A DNA stretch of 64,000 nucleotides from Clostridium minihomine (GTDB lineage: Bacteria > Bacillota > Clostridia > Oscillospirales > Acutalibacteraceae), in contig NZ_OEQH01000002.1 in NCBI RefSeq assembly GCF_900240385.1, positions 124,001 through 188,000 on the forward strand. Direction: 5' to 3'. Positions 1-8,580 of this stretch are shown here, piece after piece. The translations under genes and the position numbers were made by a program. Position 1 is the first letter of the stretch; each line of letters begins with the position of its first letter. The notes under the pieces were generated by a model. That model was not told where the DNA came from. It saw nothing but the letters and a program-made list of their open reading frames with translations, and made no database searches.

Positions 1-1401
1 TGCCCCCTCACTGACCTGACCGGCAGAGGCTCCGATTCGGCAGAAGGCCCGGTTCAGAGAATCTGAAATATTTAACAACGCAGTCTGAATTGGGGCAAAA
101 TCCCCTGCGTATTCATTTTCAATCTGCACCCGCAGGTCTCCACTGCCCATCTGCGCCAGTATCCGTGAAATTTCATCCACATAGGTGTGAATCACCAAGC
201 TGGTTTGCCGAAATGTTTCGGACAACTCCCCAAATTCATCTTGTGTTTTTTGTTCAAACCCAATGTTCAGATTCCCGTTTTTCATTTCTTCTGCCAGTGC
301 CATAACATCGCCCATTGGGGACAAGGCTTTTTTCAAAAGGAATACGATGCTAACTCCTAAAATTACAATCCCCAAAAAGGCCACTGCCAAAACAAGAAAT
401 GTGATGTGTCTTGCGTCGGCCAAAGCTTCTTCGGTCTGCACCACAAAGGCACTGGTTAGGGTATTCTCCACTCCGCTGATTGCAATCGGCGAATGAATCT
501 GATAAGAACGCCGGCCTGTTGCATCATCACTTCCTTCCCAAAACAACAGGCTTTCCGATTCATCGGGCAGTTTATACTCTGTTCCAATGATTTCCGGGTT
601 CTCAGAATGTCCGATATAGGTTCCCTTACCTGTTAAGATATAGCTATAGGCGGTTTGATATCCCCCCCTATCAAAAGGGATTTGATTGATGGTGTCTACC
701 AAAACATCGCAGTTAGCTACCCCCACAAACCGGCCGGAATCATCCAGAATCGGATTACTGATGCTGATGATCCATGCCTGTTTCCCATTGGACAGCTCCA
801 CCGTATAAGGCTCGGTAATATAAGGTTTTTGGGTTTTCTTTGCCACCGCGTAATATTCCTGCTCACCGTATTGATCATAATCATTTTTAACCGTCATCAG
901 CAAATTGCTGTCACTGCGAAAGGCATATGAAGACAGACCATACGGTGTTTTTTCAAAATAGCTGTTGGGTTCCCATGCAACATAGACGGAAAAAATCCGG
1001 TCATCCAGTAAAATTCCGGTGAGCATATCGTTTAAAAGCGGGCGCAGCTGCTCTTTTGTCAAATGCAGCTGTTCCAGCTTAGACATGGAAAGTGCTAACG
1101 AGCTGGAACGAATCTGCATGGCATCCAGATAACCCGAAACCAAATTCGCGTTGCGTTCTGCGAGATATTCCACATTCTTTTTGGTGCTGTTCACCATGAT
1201 TGCCGACAAATTCATATTCAGCACCGCGATTACCGCAGCCATTATTATTACAATGAGCAAAAGAACCTGTGCCGGCATCCGAAAAGCCAGCTGTTTGCTC
1301 CAGATTCTTTGGCGTTTCCCGGTTTGCTTTGGAATAAATGGTTTGATGATGTGTAGCACAATGTTTTTAAAGTTCACAAGCAAATCCCGCATCTTTTTCA
1401 T
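1..1401 (-). CDS. Methyl-accepting chemotaxis protein, 5' part only (runs off window)
   Basis: Reading the minus strand from the ATG at 1401 gives an open frame that continues past position 1, so the C-terminus is missing. The N-terminus is cytoplasmic and basic, then a first membrane segment (LLIIVIIMAAVIAVL-like), an extracellular sensor of dCache type, a second membrane segment, a HAMP segment and the start of the signalling helix. The stretch GDLRVQIENEYAGDF matches the second HAMP-like segment of the two chemoreceptors at 13-18 kb. It probably senses an extracellular ligand and signals to CheA/CheW. The start is supported by an upstream GGAGATAAGGA. The ligand cannot be predicted. Confidence 0.88.
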   Translation of the reverse strand, partial: MKKMRDLLVNFKNIVLHIIKPFIPKQTGKRQRIWSKQLAFRMPAQVLLLIVIIMAAVIAVLNMNLSAIMVNSTKKNVEYLAERNANLVSGYLDAMQIRSSSLALSMSKLEQLHLTKEQLRPLLNDMLTGILLDDRIFSVYVAWEPNSYFEKTPYGLSSYAFRSDSNLLMTVKNDYDQYGEQEYYAVAKKTQKPYITEPYTVELSNGKQAWIISISNPILDDSGRFVGVANCDVLVDTINQIPFDRGGYQTAYSYILTGKGTYIGHSENPEIIGTEYKLPDESESLLFWEGSDDATGRRSYQIHSPIAISGVENTLTSAFVVQTEEALADARHITFLVLAVAFLGIVILGVSIVFLLKKALSPMGDVMALAEEMKNGNLNIGFEQKTQDEFGELSETFRQTSLVIHTYVDEISRILAQMGSGDLRVQIENEYAGDFAPIQTALLNISDSLNRAFCRIGASAGQVSEGA

Positions 1402-1750
1402 TCCTTATCTCCATAGAATTTCTTCTAAATTCATCCTAGCAAACAGGGAATGAAGAATCAATCGTGGCAGCACCTGGGGCTAAAAATACGGGAAATGGCA
1501 GAAGTTTTGCAATATCAGCAAATTTGTTCTGGGAAAGATTACCTGTTGCTCGAAAGTACATTAATTTCGTGTTAATTTATTAGAAAACAGACACAAAAAG
1601 CCTTGGTGTCTCAATCCAGCCTCTTGTCAACATTTCTGTTTTCTCTTTTTGTCAAATCCTTATTTTCAATTTATTCTTATTTAGAAGATAAAAGTTTGGT
1701 AAAATAAGTTAAAATCAGTTAAAATGGGTGGCTATATTTCTGGGATCAAA

Positions 1751-1785
1751 AAAAGAGCCGGCGGCTTTTTTTGCCGGCTCTTTTC
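1751..1785 (-). terminator. Bidirectional intrinsic terminator
   Basis: GAGCCGGC (1755-1762) pairs perfectly with GCCGGCTC (1773-1780) around a 10-nt loop, flanked by an A-run on the left and T-rich sequence on the right. It lies just downstream of the DUF975 gene on the minus strand. The rest of 1402-1800 is AT-rich with no gene visible. Confidence 0.8.
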
Positions 1786-1807
1786 TGGTTCTATTATTTT
1801 TTAAGCA

Positions 1808-2557
1808 CTAATATACTTCCGGCCCTGCCTGTTCCGGCTCCACCCGTCTGTATTGCAGCGACTGGTAAAAGTTTATAACCGTCTGCATGATGTAAGGCTG
1901 CAGCCACAAACCGCCAATTCCACAAGTTAGAAGTGCCAAAAACGCCCAGCCGATAAAGCTCAAATAAAGAACGAAGAATTCTCCTTTGTGCCCGCGGGTT
2001 AGTTGTGCACTTCTTTTCAATGCTTCTGTGGCCCGAAGTTCCGGAAAATCCAAAAGAAGGAAAAAGGAAAAACCATATTTCAGCCATACCAGCAAAGTGC
2101 CTATAAGGGCCAGCACATATCCCGATGTCAGCATTAAACTGGCACTCATCACAGAACCTGCCGAAGCGTAATATCCTTCCTGAATGGCATCCATATTCAA
2201 AAATCCCAGAACCATAAGTACAATTCCAAGCAAAGAGTAAAGAAGAATCCAGAGTGCGATTAGCAGAAGAGCGCAAAAGGTTCTGCCCCAATATACTTTA
2301 AAATTGCGGAACACACTGAACATGGTTCCAATTTCCACCGGCTCACGCCTGCTGTTAAGTATAAAATACAGCATATACCCCAGAAGCAGCATTGGATAAA
2401 CCAATATCCCAATCACCCAACCTAAAATCGGGATAAAGTCCAAAAGTCCTACCGCAAAGATCAGCAAGGCATATATCAGGGTTAAAATTGCCGCCTGTCC
2501 CCAGCCTCCCTTAAGCTGTTCTTTTGCAAGGGTCTTGCATTCCCCTCTTGTCATCAT
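1808..2557 (-). CDS. DUF975 family integral membrane protein
   Basis: About 249 residues. The N-terminal region (MTRGECKTLAKEQLKGGWG) is the typical soluble lead of DUF975 proteins, followed by several hydrophobic segments (TLIYALLIFAVGLLDFIPI, GWVIGILVYPMLLLGYMLYF, FCALLLIALWILLYSLL, LALIGTLLVWL, FLALLTCGIGGLWLQPYI). The function of the family is not established. I place the start at ATG 2557 because GGTAGGTG lies six bases upstream. The frame is open back to a GTG at 2566, but that codon has no binding site. It is monocistronic, followed by the terminator at 1751-1785. Confidence 0.8.
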   Translation of the reverse strand: MMTRGECKTLAKEQLKGGWGQAAILTLIYALLIFAVGLLDFIPILGWVIGILVYPMLLLGYMLYFILNSRREPVEIGTMFSVFRNFKVYWGRTFCALLLIALWILLYSLLGIVLMVLGFLNMDAIQEGYYASAGSVMSASLMLTSGYVLALIGTLLVWLKYGFSFFLLLDFPELRATEALKRSAQLTRGHKGEFFVLYLSFIGWAFLALLTCGIGGLWLQPYIMQTVINFYQSLQYRRVEPEQAGPEVY

Positions 2558-2768
2558 AAAAAACACCTACCCATTCTCAATATCTATATTTTATCTCGAT
2601 TTCCGTTTTGCCCAACGGCAAAATGATGGCCGGAAAGAGAATAAAATCAACGTTTTGCCGCACGCTTTTAAACCTCTTGCTTTTAGTATACAAAAAAAAT
2701 CAAAAAAATAGTTGCCTTTTAAAGGAATAAACCCGAAAAAGACAACTAAAGATTTTCTTACAACAAAA

Positions 2769-3947
2769 TTATTTATGGTATTTTTCTGCAATATCCGCTA
2801 CCGCATCAATGACATACTGTACCTGTTCGTCTGTCATAGTCGGATACAGCGGCAAAGAGATGCAGCGCTCGAAATGCTTTTGCGCATTGGGGAAATCTTC
2901 GGGCTTATAGCCAAAGCGCTCGGTATACGCCGACATGTTGTGCACAGGGATAAAGTGTACGCTGGTTCCCACATTCCGCTGATTCAATTCCACGATAAAC
3001 TGGTCGCGGTCAATGGTCAGGTTTTCCGGAACAATGCGAATCACATACAAATGCCAACAGTGAGTGGTGTAATCCGGCACAAAAGGCTCATCGATAGCGT
3101 CCATCGCCCCAAAGGCCTTCTGGTATTTAGCGGCGATCTTCAGGCGTGCTTCCTGCATTTCTTCCAGTCGTTTCAGCTGAATGATGCCCAAAGCAGACTG
3201 AATATCAAACATATTGTACTTAAAGCCGGGCACTGCAATGTCATATTTCCAAGTGCCGCCTTTGGCATAGCGGTTCCAGGCGTTCTGGCTCATGCCGTTG
3301 CCCACATACATCCGGGCAGTGGCCGCAGTTTCGTCATCGTCGGTAACAAACATTCCGCCGTCACCGGTGCAAAGGTTCTTGGTGGCATAAAAACTGTAAG
3401 AGGCAGCCCCTTGCAGGGAATTGCCAACCAGTCTTCCCTTATAACGGCTCCACAAAGCATGGGCGGCATCTTCCGATACAAACAGATTGTGTTTCTCAGC
3501 GATTTCATAGATGCGATCCAAATCGCACACCTGCCCGCTGTAGTGAACGGGAACTATCGCTTTGGTTTTAGAGGTAATTTTCTTTTCAATCTCGGCCGGA
3601 TCAATACAGGTCGTTTGAAAATCAATATCCGCCAAAACCGGAGTTGCCCCGGTATGAATAATGGTGTTGGCAGTCGAAGCAAACGTCATGGGGGTCGTAA
3701 TTACTTCATCCCCGGGTCCGATGCCCTGGGTTACCAGAGCGATGTGCAGCCCTGCCGTACAGGAATTCACCCCAATGGCATGCTTTGCGCCAAGGTATTC
3801 GGCAAACTGCTTTTCAAACTCCACCGTGCGCGGCCCTTTGGCAAGCCAGCCGGACTTCAGCGTGGCAACCACTTCATCGATTTCCGCCTCGGTAATGTCG
3901 GGAACATTATAGGGAATAAATGTATCGCGGCTAACAAACTTGCTCAT
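2769..3947 (-). CDS. DegT/DnrJ/EryC1/StrS family PLP-dependent sugar aminotransferase
   Basis: 392 residues, full length for this family of nucleotide-sugar aminotransferases, which convert a keto-sugar to an amino-sugar using PLP. The Schiff-base lysine is Lys190 in SFYATKNLCTGDGGM and the PLP-pyridine aspartate is Asp160 in SEDAAHA. N-terminal IPYNVPDITEAEIDEVVATL is characteristic, and the sequence looks closest to the ArnB/PseC-like 4-aminotransferase branch (inference). It is divergent from the diacetamido-uronate operon at 4274 and so probably supplies another amino-sugar for the same surface glycan. It is distinct from the WbpE-like enzyme at 4851. It has its own promoter at 4069-4097. 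Confidence 0.9.
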   Translation of the reverse strand: MSKFVSRDTFIPYNVPDITEAEIDEVVATLKSGWLAKGPRTVEFEKQFAEYLGAKHAIGVNSCTAGLHIALVTQGIGPGDEVITTPMTFASTANTIIHTGATPVLADIDFQTTCIDPAEIEKKITSKTKAIVPVHYSGQVCDLDRIYEIAEKHNLFVSEDAAHALWSRYKGRLVGNSLQGAASYSFYATKNLCTGDGGMFVTDDDETAATARMYVGNGMSQNAWNRYAKGGTWKYDIAVPGFKYNMFDIQSALGIIQLKRLEEMQEARLKIAAKYQKAFGAMDAIDEPFVPDYTTHCWHLYVIRIVPENLTIDRDQFIVELNQRNVGTSVHFIPVHNMSAYTERFGYKPEDFPNAQKHFERCISLPLYPTMTDEQVQYVIDAVADIAEKYHK

Positions 3948-4068
3948 AACTATCCCTTTCCCCTGCTGGTGGCTCTAACCGGAAGGCCCAAGCAGGAATG
4001 AATTGTGCAAATATTCCGGTATTGCGCACATCAATTTGGTAAAAAATAAAACGAATAAATTACTGCTA

Positions 4069-4097
4069 ATGATAATACGATCGGAAATTCTTGTCAA
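4069..4097 (-). promoter_or_regulatory. Sigma-A-type promoter of the DegT aminotransferase gene
   Basis: On the minus strand TTGACA (4097-4092), a 17-base spacer and TATCAT (4074-4069), pointing at the gene starting at 3947. It lies back to back with the plus-strand promoter at 4129-4157, so the two glycan transcription units diverge from a 30-bp zone. Confidence 0.7.
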
Positions 4098-4128
4098 TAC
4101 GATTCAAAGGGATTGCGGATTGAAACGA

Positions 4129-4157
4129 TTGACTATGGTAAATAATAGCGATATAAT
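4129..4157 (+). promoter_or_regulatory. Sigma-A-type promoter of the wbp-like operon
   Basis: TTGACT (4129-4134), exactly 17 bases, then a perfect TATAAT (4152-4157). It would give a leader of roughly 110 nt before the GTG at 4274. That leader contains a hairpin (TTCGGCAGC at 4207-4215 with GCTGCCGGA at 4247-4255) just ahead of the first gene. Confidence 0.75.
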
Positions 4158-4273
4158 AAACCAAGATTACGCCGGAATTTGGGTAAAACTGGTACCGCGC
4201 TCCAGATTCGGCAGCGGCGCGCGGCACACCGGCCTAAATATATTCTGCTGCCGGAGAATGGCGGTTACTCACA

Positions 4274-4864
4274 GTGAGCAAAAAAAACTTTTTTATACAC
4301 GAAAGCGCCTTTGCAGATGAAGGCTGCCAAATCGGAGAAGGAACCAAGGTCTGGCATTTCAGCCACATTTCCTCCGGAAGCCAAATCGGGCAGGGCTGCA
4401 CCCTGGGCCAAAATGTCTTTGTTGCCCCGGGCGTAACCATCGGCAACCACTGTAAGATTCAGAATAACGTTTCCATCTATGAGGGCGTGGAACTGTCGAA
4501 CTATGTGTTCTGCGGCCCCTCTATGGTGTTTACCAACGTGCCTCGCCCCCGCTGCAAATACCCCCAGCGCGGCGCGGAGTTTTATGTCCGCACACCGGTG
4601 GGCGAAGGCGCCAGCATCGGCGCAAACGCCACCATCGTCTGCGGCCACAGCATTGGGGCGCACGCGTTTATCGCCGCGGGCAGCGTGGTGACAAAAGATG
4701 TGCCCGCACATGCCATCATGATGGGAAGCCCCGCACGGCAGCGCGGCTGGGCCTGCGAATGCGGCGAAACGCTGAATGAAGCCCTGCACTGCCCCAAATG
4801 TGGCAGGCAGTACACACAAACACCAGAAGGTCTAAAGGAGGAAACCAATCATGCAGAAAATTGA
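4274..4864 (+). CDS. wbpD: WbpD-like UDP-3-amino-glucuronate 3-N-acetyltransferase
   Basis: 196 residues, a left-handed beta-helix acyltransferase with hexapeptide repeats (GEGTKVWHF, GQGCTLGQNVFV, GNHCKIQNNVSIYEG, GASIGANATIVCGHSIG). GQNVFVAPGVTIG, CKIQNNVSIYEG, FCGPSMVFTNV and SPARQRGW match WbpD, which acetylates the 3-amino group of UDP-GlcNAc3NA using acetyl-CoA. The C-terminus carries a short Cys-rich finger (CECGE...CPKCGRQ), probably metal-binding and an addition to the basic enzyme. The start is a GTG with a weak binding site. It is the first gene of the operon and its end overlaps the next gene by 14 bases. Confidence 0.9.
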   Translation: MSKKNFFIHESAFADEGCQIGEGTKVWHFSHISSGSQIGQGCTLGQNVFVAPGVTIGNHCKIQNNVSIYEGVELSNYVFCGPSMVFTNVPRPRCKYPQRGAEFYVRTPVGEGASIGANATIVCGHSIGAHAFIAAGSVVTKDVPAHAIMMGSPARQRGWACECGETLNEALHCPKCGRQYTQTPEGLKEETNHAEN

Positions 4865-5984
4865 GTTTAATGATTTGTCGGCTCAGTATCAGAAATTAAA
4901 ACCGGAAATCGACGCGGGTATCGCGAAGGTTCTGGAAGAATGCCACTTTATCTCCGGCCCGCAGGTGGAAGAACTGGAACAGGCGTTGTGCGACTATGTG
5001 GGGCGCAAATACTGTGTAGCAGTGTCTAATGGAACCGATGCGCTGCAAATGCCGCTGATGGCTTGGGGAATTGGCGCCGGCGATGCGGTGTTCGTGCCGT
5101 CCTTTACCTTTGTCGCCACCGCTGAAGTGGTCAGCCTGATGGGCGCAACCCCGGTGTTCTGTGACGTAAAGGAAGATACCTTTAATTTAGACCCGGCTTC
5201 GCTGAAAGAGCAGATTGAGCGCGTAAAAGCAGAGGGCAAACTGACCCCCAAGGCAGTTATTCCGGTGGATCTGTTTGGCCAGACCGCCGATTATGATGCA
5301 ATTCTCTCTTTGTGCCGCGAACACGGCCTGTTGGTGATGGAAGATGCCGCACAGGGGTTTGGCGGAACCAATAACGGCCATAAAGCTTGTTCCTTCGGCG
5401 ATGTTTCTGCCACCAGCTTTTTCCCGGCAAAACCCCTTGGCTGCTACGGCGACGGCGGAGCGATTTTTACGGATGACAAAGAGCTTTATGATCTTTTGGT
5501 TTCCATCCGCGTACATGGCAAGGGCACCTTTAAATATGATAACGTCCGCGTGGGCCTGAATGCCAGACTGGACACCCTGCAAGCAGCCATTCTTCTGCCG
5601 AAGCTGCGTGCATTTGACGAAGAGAACAACACCCGCATCAAAGCGGCCGAGCTGTACACCTCTTTGCTCAAAGACAAATTCGACATTCCCGTGGTTCCGG
5701 AAAATTACGTTTCCAGCTGGGCACAGTACACGATTAAGGCGAAGTCCACTGAAGAGCGCGACCGCCTGATCAAAGGACTGCAGGAAAAAGGAATTCCCAG
5801 CATGATTTATTATCCGAAGCCTCTTCATTTCCAAAAAGTTTATGAGGATTTGGGGCACAAAGAGGGGGATTTCCCGGTCAGCGAAAGCTTGAGCCAGCGT
5901 GTGTTCAGCCTGCCGATGCATGGCTATATCACACCGGAAATCGTCACCTATGTGGCCGAAGCACTGAACTCTTTGGCGGAATAA
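4851..5984 (+). CDS. wbpE: WbpE-like UDP-3-keto-glucuronate aminotransferase
   Basis: 377 residues, DegT/DnrJ family. It begins FNDLSAQYQKLKPEIDAGI, typical of WbpE, which transfers an amino group from glutamate to the 3-keto sugar made by WbpB. Lys194 in FFPAKPLGCYGDGGA is the PLP lysine, and VMEDAAQGFGG carries the PLP-binding aspartate. AAAGGAGG at 4834-4841 lies nine bases before ATG 4851, so translation starts inside the end of the acetyltransferase gene. Together with the acetyltransferase it forms the 3-acetamido group. Confidence 0.92.
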   Translation: MQKIEFNDLSAQYQKLKPEIDAGIAKVLEECHFISGPQVEELEQALCDYVGRKYCVAVSNGTDALQMPLMAWGIGAGDAVFVPSFTFVATAEVVSLMGATPVFCDVKEDTFNLDPASLKEQIERVKAEGKLTPKAVIPVDLFGQTADYDAILSLCREHGLLVMEDAAQGFGGTNNGHKACSFGDVSATSFFPAKPLGCYGDGGAIFTDDKELYDLLVSIRVHGKGTFKYDNVRVGLNARLDTLQAAILLPKLRAFDEENNTRIKAAELYTSLLKDKFDIPVVPENYVSSWAQYTIKAKSTEERDRLIKGLQEKGIPSMIYYPKPLHFQKVYEDLGHKEGDFPVSESLSQRVFSLPMHGYITPEIVTYVAEALNSLAE

Positions 5985-6036
5985 AACACTTGTGAAGTGA
6001 AAAAGTGATAGAAATGCAAAAAGGTAGGTAACAAAT

Positions 6037-7356
6037 ATGTCAAATTGCAAGACGGAGCTTCTTTCGAAAATAGAGGGCAAAACCGCCGCAGTCGGAATCA
6101 TCGGACTGGGATATGTCGGTCTTCCCCTTGCCGTAGAAATTGCCAAGGCCGGCTATAAAACCATCGGCTTTGACGTTCAGGCACAGAAGGTGGAGCAGGT
6201 AAACCGCGCACAAAACTACATTGGCGATGTGGTAGACAGCGCTTTGGAGGATGTGGTAAAAAGCGGCCATCTGTCTGCTACCAGTGATTTTTCCTTCATT
6301 CGTGACGTGGACTGCGTGGCCATTTGTGTTCCCACCCCGCTGGACAAATACCAGCAGCCGGACATCAGCTATGTCAAAGGCTCCACAGAATCCGTCGCAC
6401 AATATCTGCATTCCGGCATGTTGATCGTGCTGGAATCCACCACCTATCCCGGCACCACAGAGGAACTGCTTCAGCCTATTTTAGAGGCTTCGGGCCTTCA
6501 CTGCGGCGAAGATTTCTTTTTGGCCTTCTCCCCCGAGCGCGTGGACCCCGGCAACAAGCAGTTTAAAACCAAAAACACCCCCAAGGTAGTCGGCGGCGTG
6601 GGTCAGGACAGCACCGAGGTAGCAGCTGCGCTGTACCGCAACGTGCTGGAAGGCGGCGTATATGAGGTTTCTTCCCCCGCTGTGGCGGAAATGGAGAAGC
6701 TTTTGGAAAACACCTACCGTAACATTAATATCGGCCTTGCCAACGAAATGGCCATCATCTGCAACCGCATGGGCATCAACGTTTGGGAAGTCATCGATGC
6801 GGCAAAAACAAAGCCCTATGGCTTTCAGGCTTTCTATCCCGGCCCGGGACTTGGCGGCCACTGCATCCCGCTGGATCCTTTCTACCTGACTTGGAAAGCC
6901 CGCGAGTTTGATTACCACACCCGGCTGATTGAAACCTCCGGCGAAATCAACACTTCTATGCCCGAATATGTGGTAGACCGTGCCATGAAGATTCTGAACC
7001 GGAATAGGACCGCAATGAATGGCGCAAGAGTTTTGATTTTGGGTGTCGCTTATAAAAATGACATCGATGATTACCGTGAGTCCCCGGCACTGAATGTCAT
7101 TGATCATCTATTGGAGCAAGGCGCAGACGCTGTGTTCTATGACCCTTATATTTCGGAATACAAGCACAAGGGGCAGGTTCATACCGGGCTGACTGAGCTC
7201 ACCGATGAAGAGCTGAAAAGTGCCGATATCGTCATCATCTGCACCGCTCACGAGCGTTTTGATTATGACCGCATTCAGTCCCTTTCCAAAGAAATTTTTG
7301 ATACCAGAAATGCAATGAAGCAAGTAAAAGACAGAAGCAATATCGAGCTGCTGTAA
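6037..7356 (+). CDS. wbpA: WbpA-like UDP-N-acetyl-D-glucosamine 6-dehydrogenase
   Basis: 439 residues. N-terminal Rossmann motif VGIIGLGYVGLPLA, central helix (YRNINIGLANEMAIIC) and C-terminal UDP-binding domain (ILGVAYKNDIDDYRESPA). Cys276 in GPGLGGHCIPLDPFY is the catalytic cysteine of the four-electron UDP-sugar dehydrogenases. The length and the GGHCIPLDPFYLTWKA block fit the WbpA/WbpO type, which oxidises UDP-GlcNAc C6 with NAD+ to UDP-GlcNAcA, the first step of the pathway. AAGGTAGGT precedes the ATG. It is the third gene of the operon, 52 bases after wbpE. Confidence 0.92.
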   Translation: MSNCKTELLSKIEGKTAAVGIIGLGYVGLPLAVEIAKAGYKTIGFDVQAQKVEQVNRAQNYIGDVVDSALEDVVKSGHLSATSDFSFIRDVDCVAICVPTPLDKYQQPDISYVKGSTESVAQYLHSGMLIVLESTTYPGTTEELLQPILEASGLHCGEDFFLAFSPERVDPGNKQFKTKNTPKVVGGVGQDSTEVAAALYRNVLEGGVYEVSSPAVAEMEKLLENTYRNINIGLANEMAIICNRMGINVWEVIDAAKTKPYGFQAFYPGPGLGGHCIPLDPFYLTWKAREFDYHTRLIETSGEINTSMPEYVVDRAMKILNRNRTAMNGARVLILGVAYKNDIDDYRESPALNVIDHLLEQGADAVFYDPYISEYKHKGQVHTGLTELTDEELKSADIVIICTAHERFDYDRIQSLSKEIFDTRNAMKQVKDRSNIELL

Positions 7357-7461
7357 GATATCTTTGATTATTGTGTGTACAGGAGCGCCGTCCCGGCTGT
7401 GGCAGCGCTCCTGACTGCGTGAAGAACGAAATTGCAAATCTAGACGAAGGATGGAAACACA

Positions 7462-8580
7462 ATGAAAAAACTACACTTTCTGTTGATTGGCTGTGGAAGA
7501 ATTTCTAAAAACCATATTGCTGCCGCCGCGGAAAACCAAAGCCAAATGGAATTGGTTGCCGTTTGCGACCCGATTGTAAGCCTGGCGGAGCAGAAGGCGG
7601 ACAGCCTGGCAGAAAAAACCGGCAGCCGTCCCGCTGTGTATACCGATTACAAAAAAGCATTGGAAGAACTGGAAATTGACTGCTGCGCCATTGCAACCGA
7701 AAGCGGCTACCATGCAGAGATTGCACTGGACTGCCTGCGCAAAGGCAAACATGTACTGGTAGAAAAGCCCATGGCTCTTTCTACCCATGATGCACAGCTG
7801 ATGATTCAGGAAGCCAATTCCCGTGGCCTGAAACTGGGCGTCTGCCACCAAAATCGCTTTAATGCCCCCATTCAGGAACTGCACAAAGCCTTAGAGGACA
7901 AGCGCTTTGGAAAATTGGTTAGCGGCACCGCCCGCATTCTATGGAACCGTTCCATGCCCTATTATGAGCAGGCACCCTGGCGCGGCACTTGGGCACAGGA
8001 CGGCGGCACGCTGATGAACCAGTGCATTCACAACATCGACCTGCTTCAGTGGAGCTTGGGCGGTGAACCGGAAACTATTATGGCGATGACAGGCAATTAT
8101 CTGCGTGATATTCAGGCAGAAGATTTCGGTGCCATTCTGGTGCGTTTTAAAAATGGAGCCATCGGCATCATAGAAGGCACCGCTTGTGTATACCCCAAAA
8201 ATCTGGAAGAGACCCTTTCCATCTTTGGCAAAACCGGCACGGCTGTCATTGGCGGACTGGCCGTCAACCGGGTACAAACCTGGAACTTTGAAGAGCCTGC
8301 CGAACAGGATAATCACATTGCGGCAATGGCCGGAACCGACCCCACCGATGTATATGGCCACGGCCACAATTCCTTGTATGCCGATTATATCGAGGCCATT
8401 CACAATAACACTCAGCCCCTGATTAGCGGAGCGGAAGGCATTAAAGCTCTGAAAATTATTCTGGCTGCTTATCAATCTCAAAAGACCGGACAGGCTGTTC
8501 GGTTCGACGATTTGGAATTTTCCACCTTAGACATGACAGACAGCGATGTGCGTTACCACTGTGAGGAGGCCATCCAGTGA
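7462..8580 (+). CDS. wbpB: WbpB-like UDP-GlcNAc-uronate 3-dehydrogenase (Gfo/Idh/MocA family)
   Basis: 372 residues. N-terminal NAD-binding LLIGCGRISKNHIAAA, then KHVLVEKPMAL, the signature in which the EKP lysine lines the active site. The C-terminal domain has the family's GTLMNQCIHNIDLLQW histidine/aspartate motif. In the characterised pathway WbpB oxidises C3 of UDP-GlcNAcA and its product is taken directly by WbpE. Gene order supports the same role here. A 105-base gap separates it from wbpA, with no clear terminator. Its stop overlaps the next start (GTGA at 8577-8580), implying translational coupling. Confidence 0.9.
   Translation: MKKLHFLLIGCGRISKNHIAAAAENQSQMELVAVCDPIVSLAEQKADSLAEKTGSRPAVYTDYKKALEELEIDCCAIATESGYHAEIALDCLRKGKHVLVEKPMALSTHDAQLMIQEANSRGLKLGVCHQNRFNAPIQELHKALEDKRFGKLVSGTARILWNRSMPYYEQAPWRGTWAQDGGTLMNQCIHNIDLLQWSLGGEPETIMAMTGNYLRDIQAEDFGAILVRFKNGAIGIIEGTACVYPKNLEETLSIFGKTGTAVIGGLAVNRVQTWNFEEPAEQDNHIAAMAGTDPTDVYGHGHNSLYADYIEAIHNNTQPLISGAEGIKALKIILAAYQSQKTGQAVRFDDLEFSTLDMTDSDVRYHCEEAIQ

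Noticed and set aside
2712-4001. Long open frame (429 codons) on the plus strand
   Set aside because: It lies wholly antisense to the DegT aminotransferase and shows no recognisable domain.
5187-6146. 319-codon open frame on the minus strand
   Set aside because: It is antisense to the WbpE-like gene and starts across the wbpE/wbpA gap, with no family resemblance.
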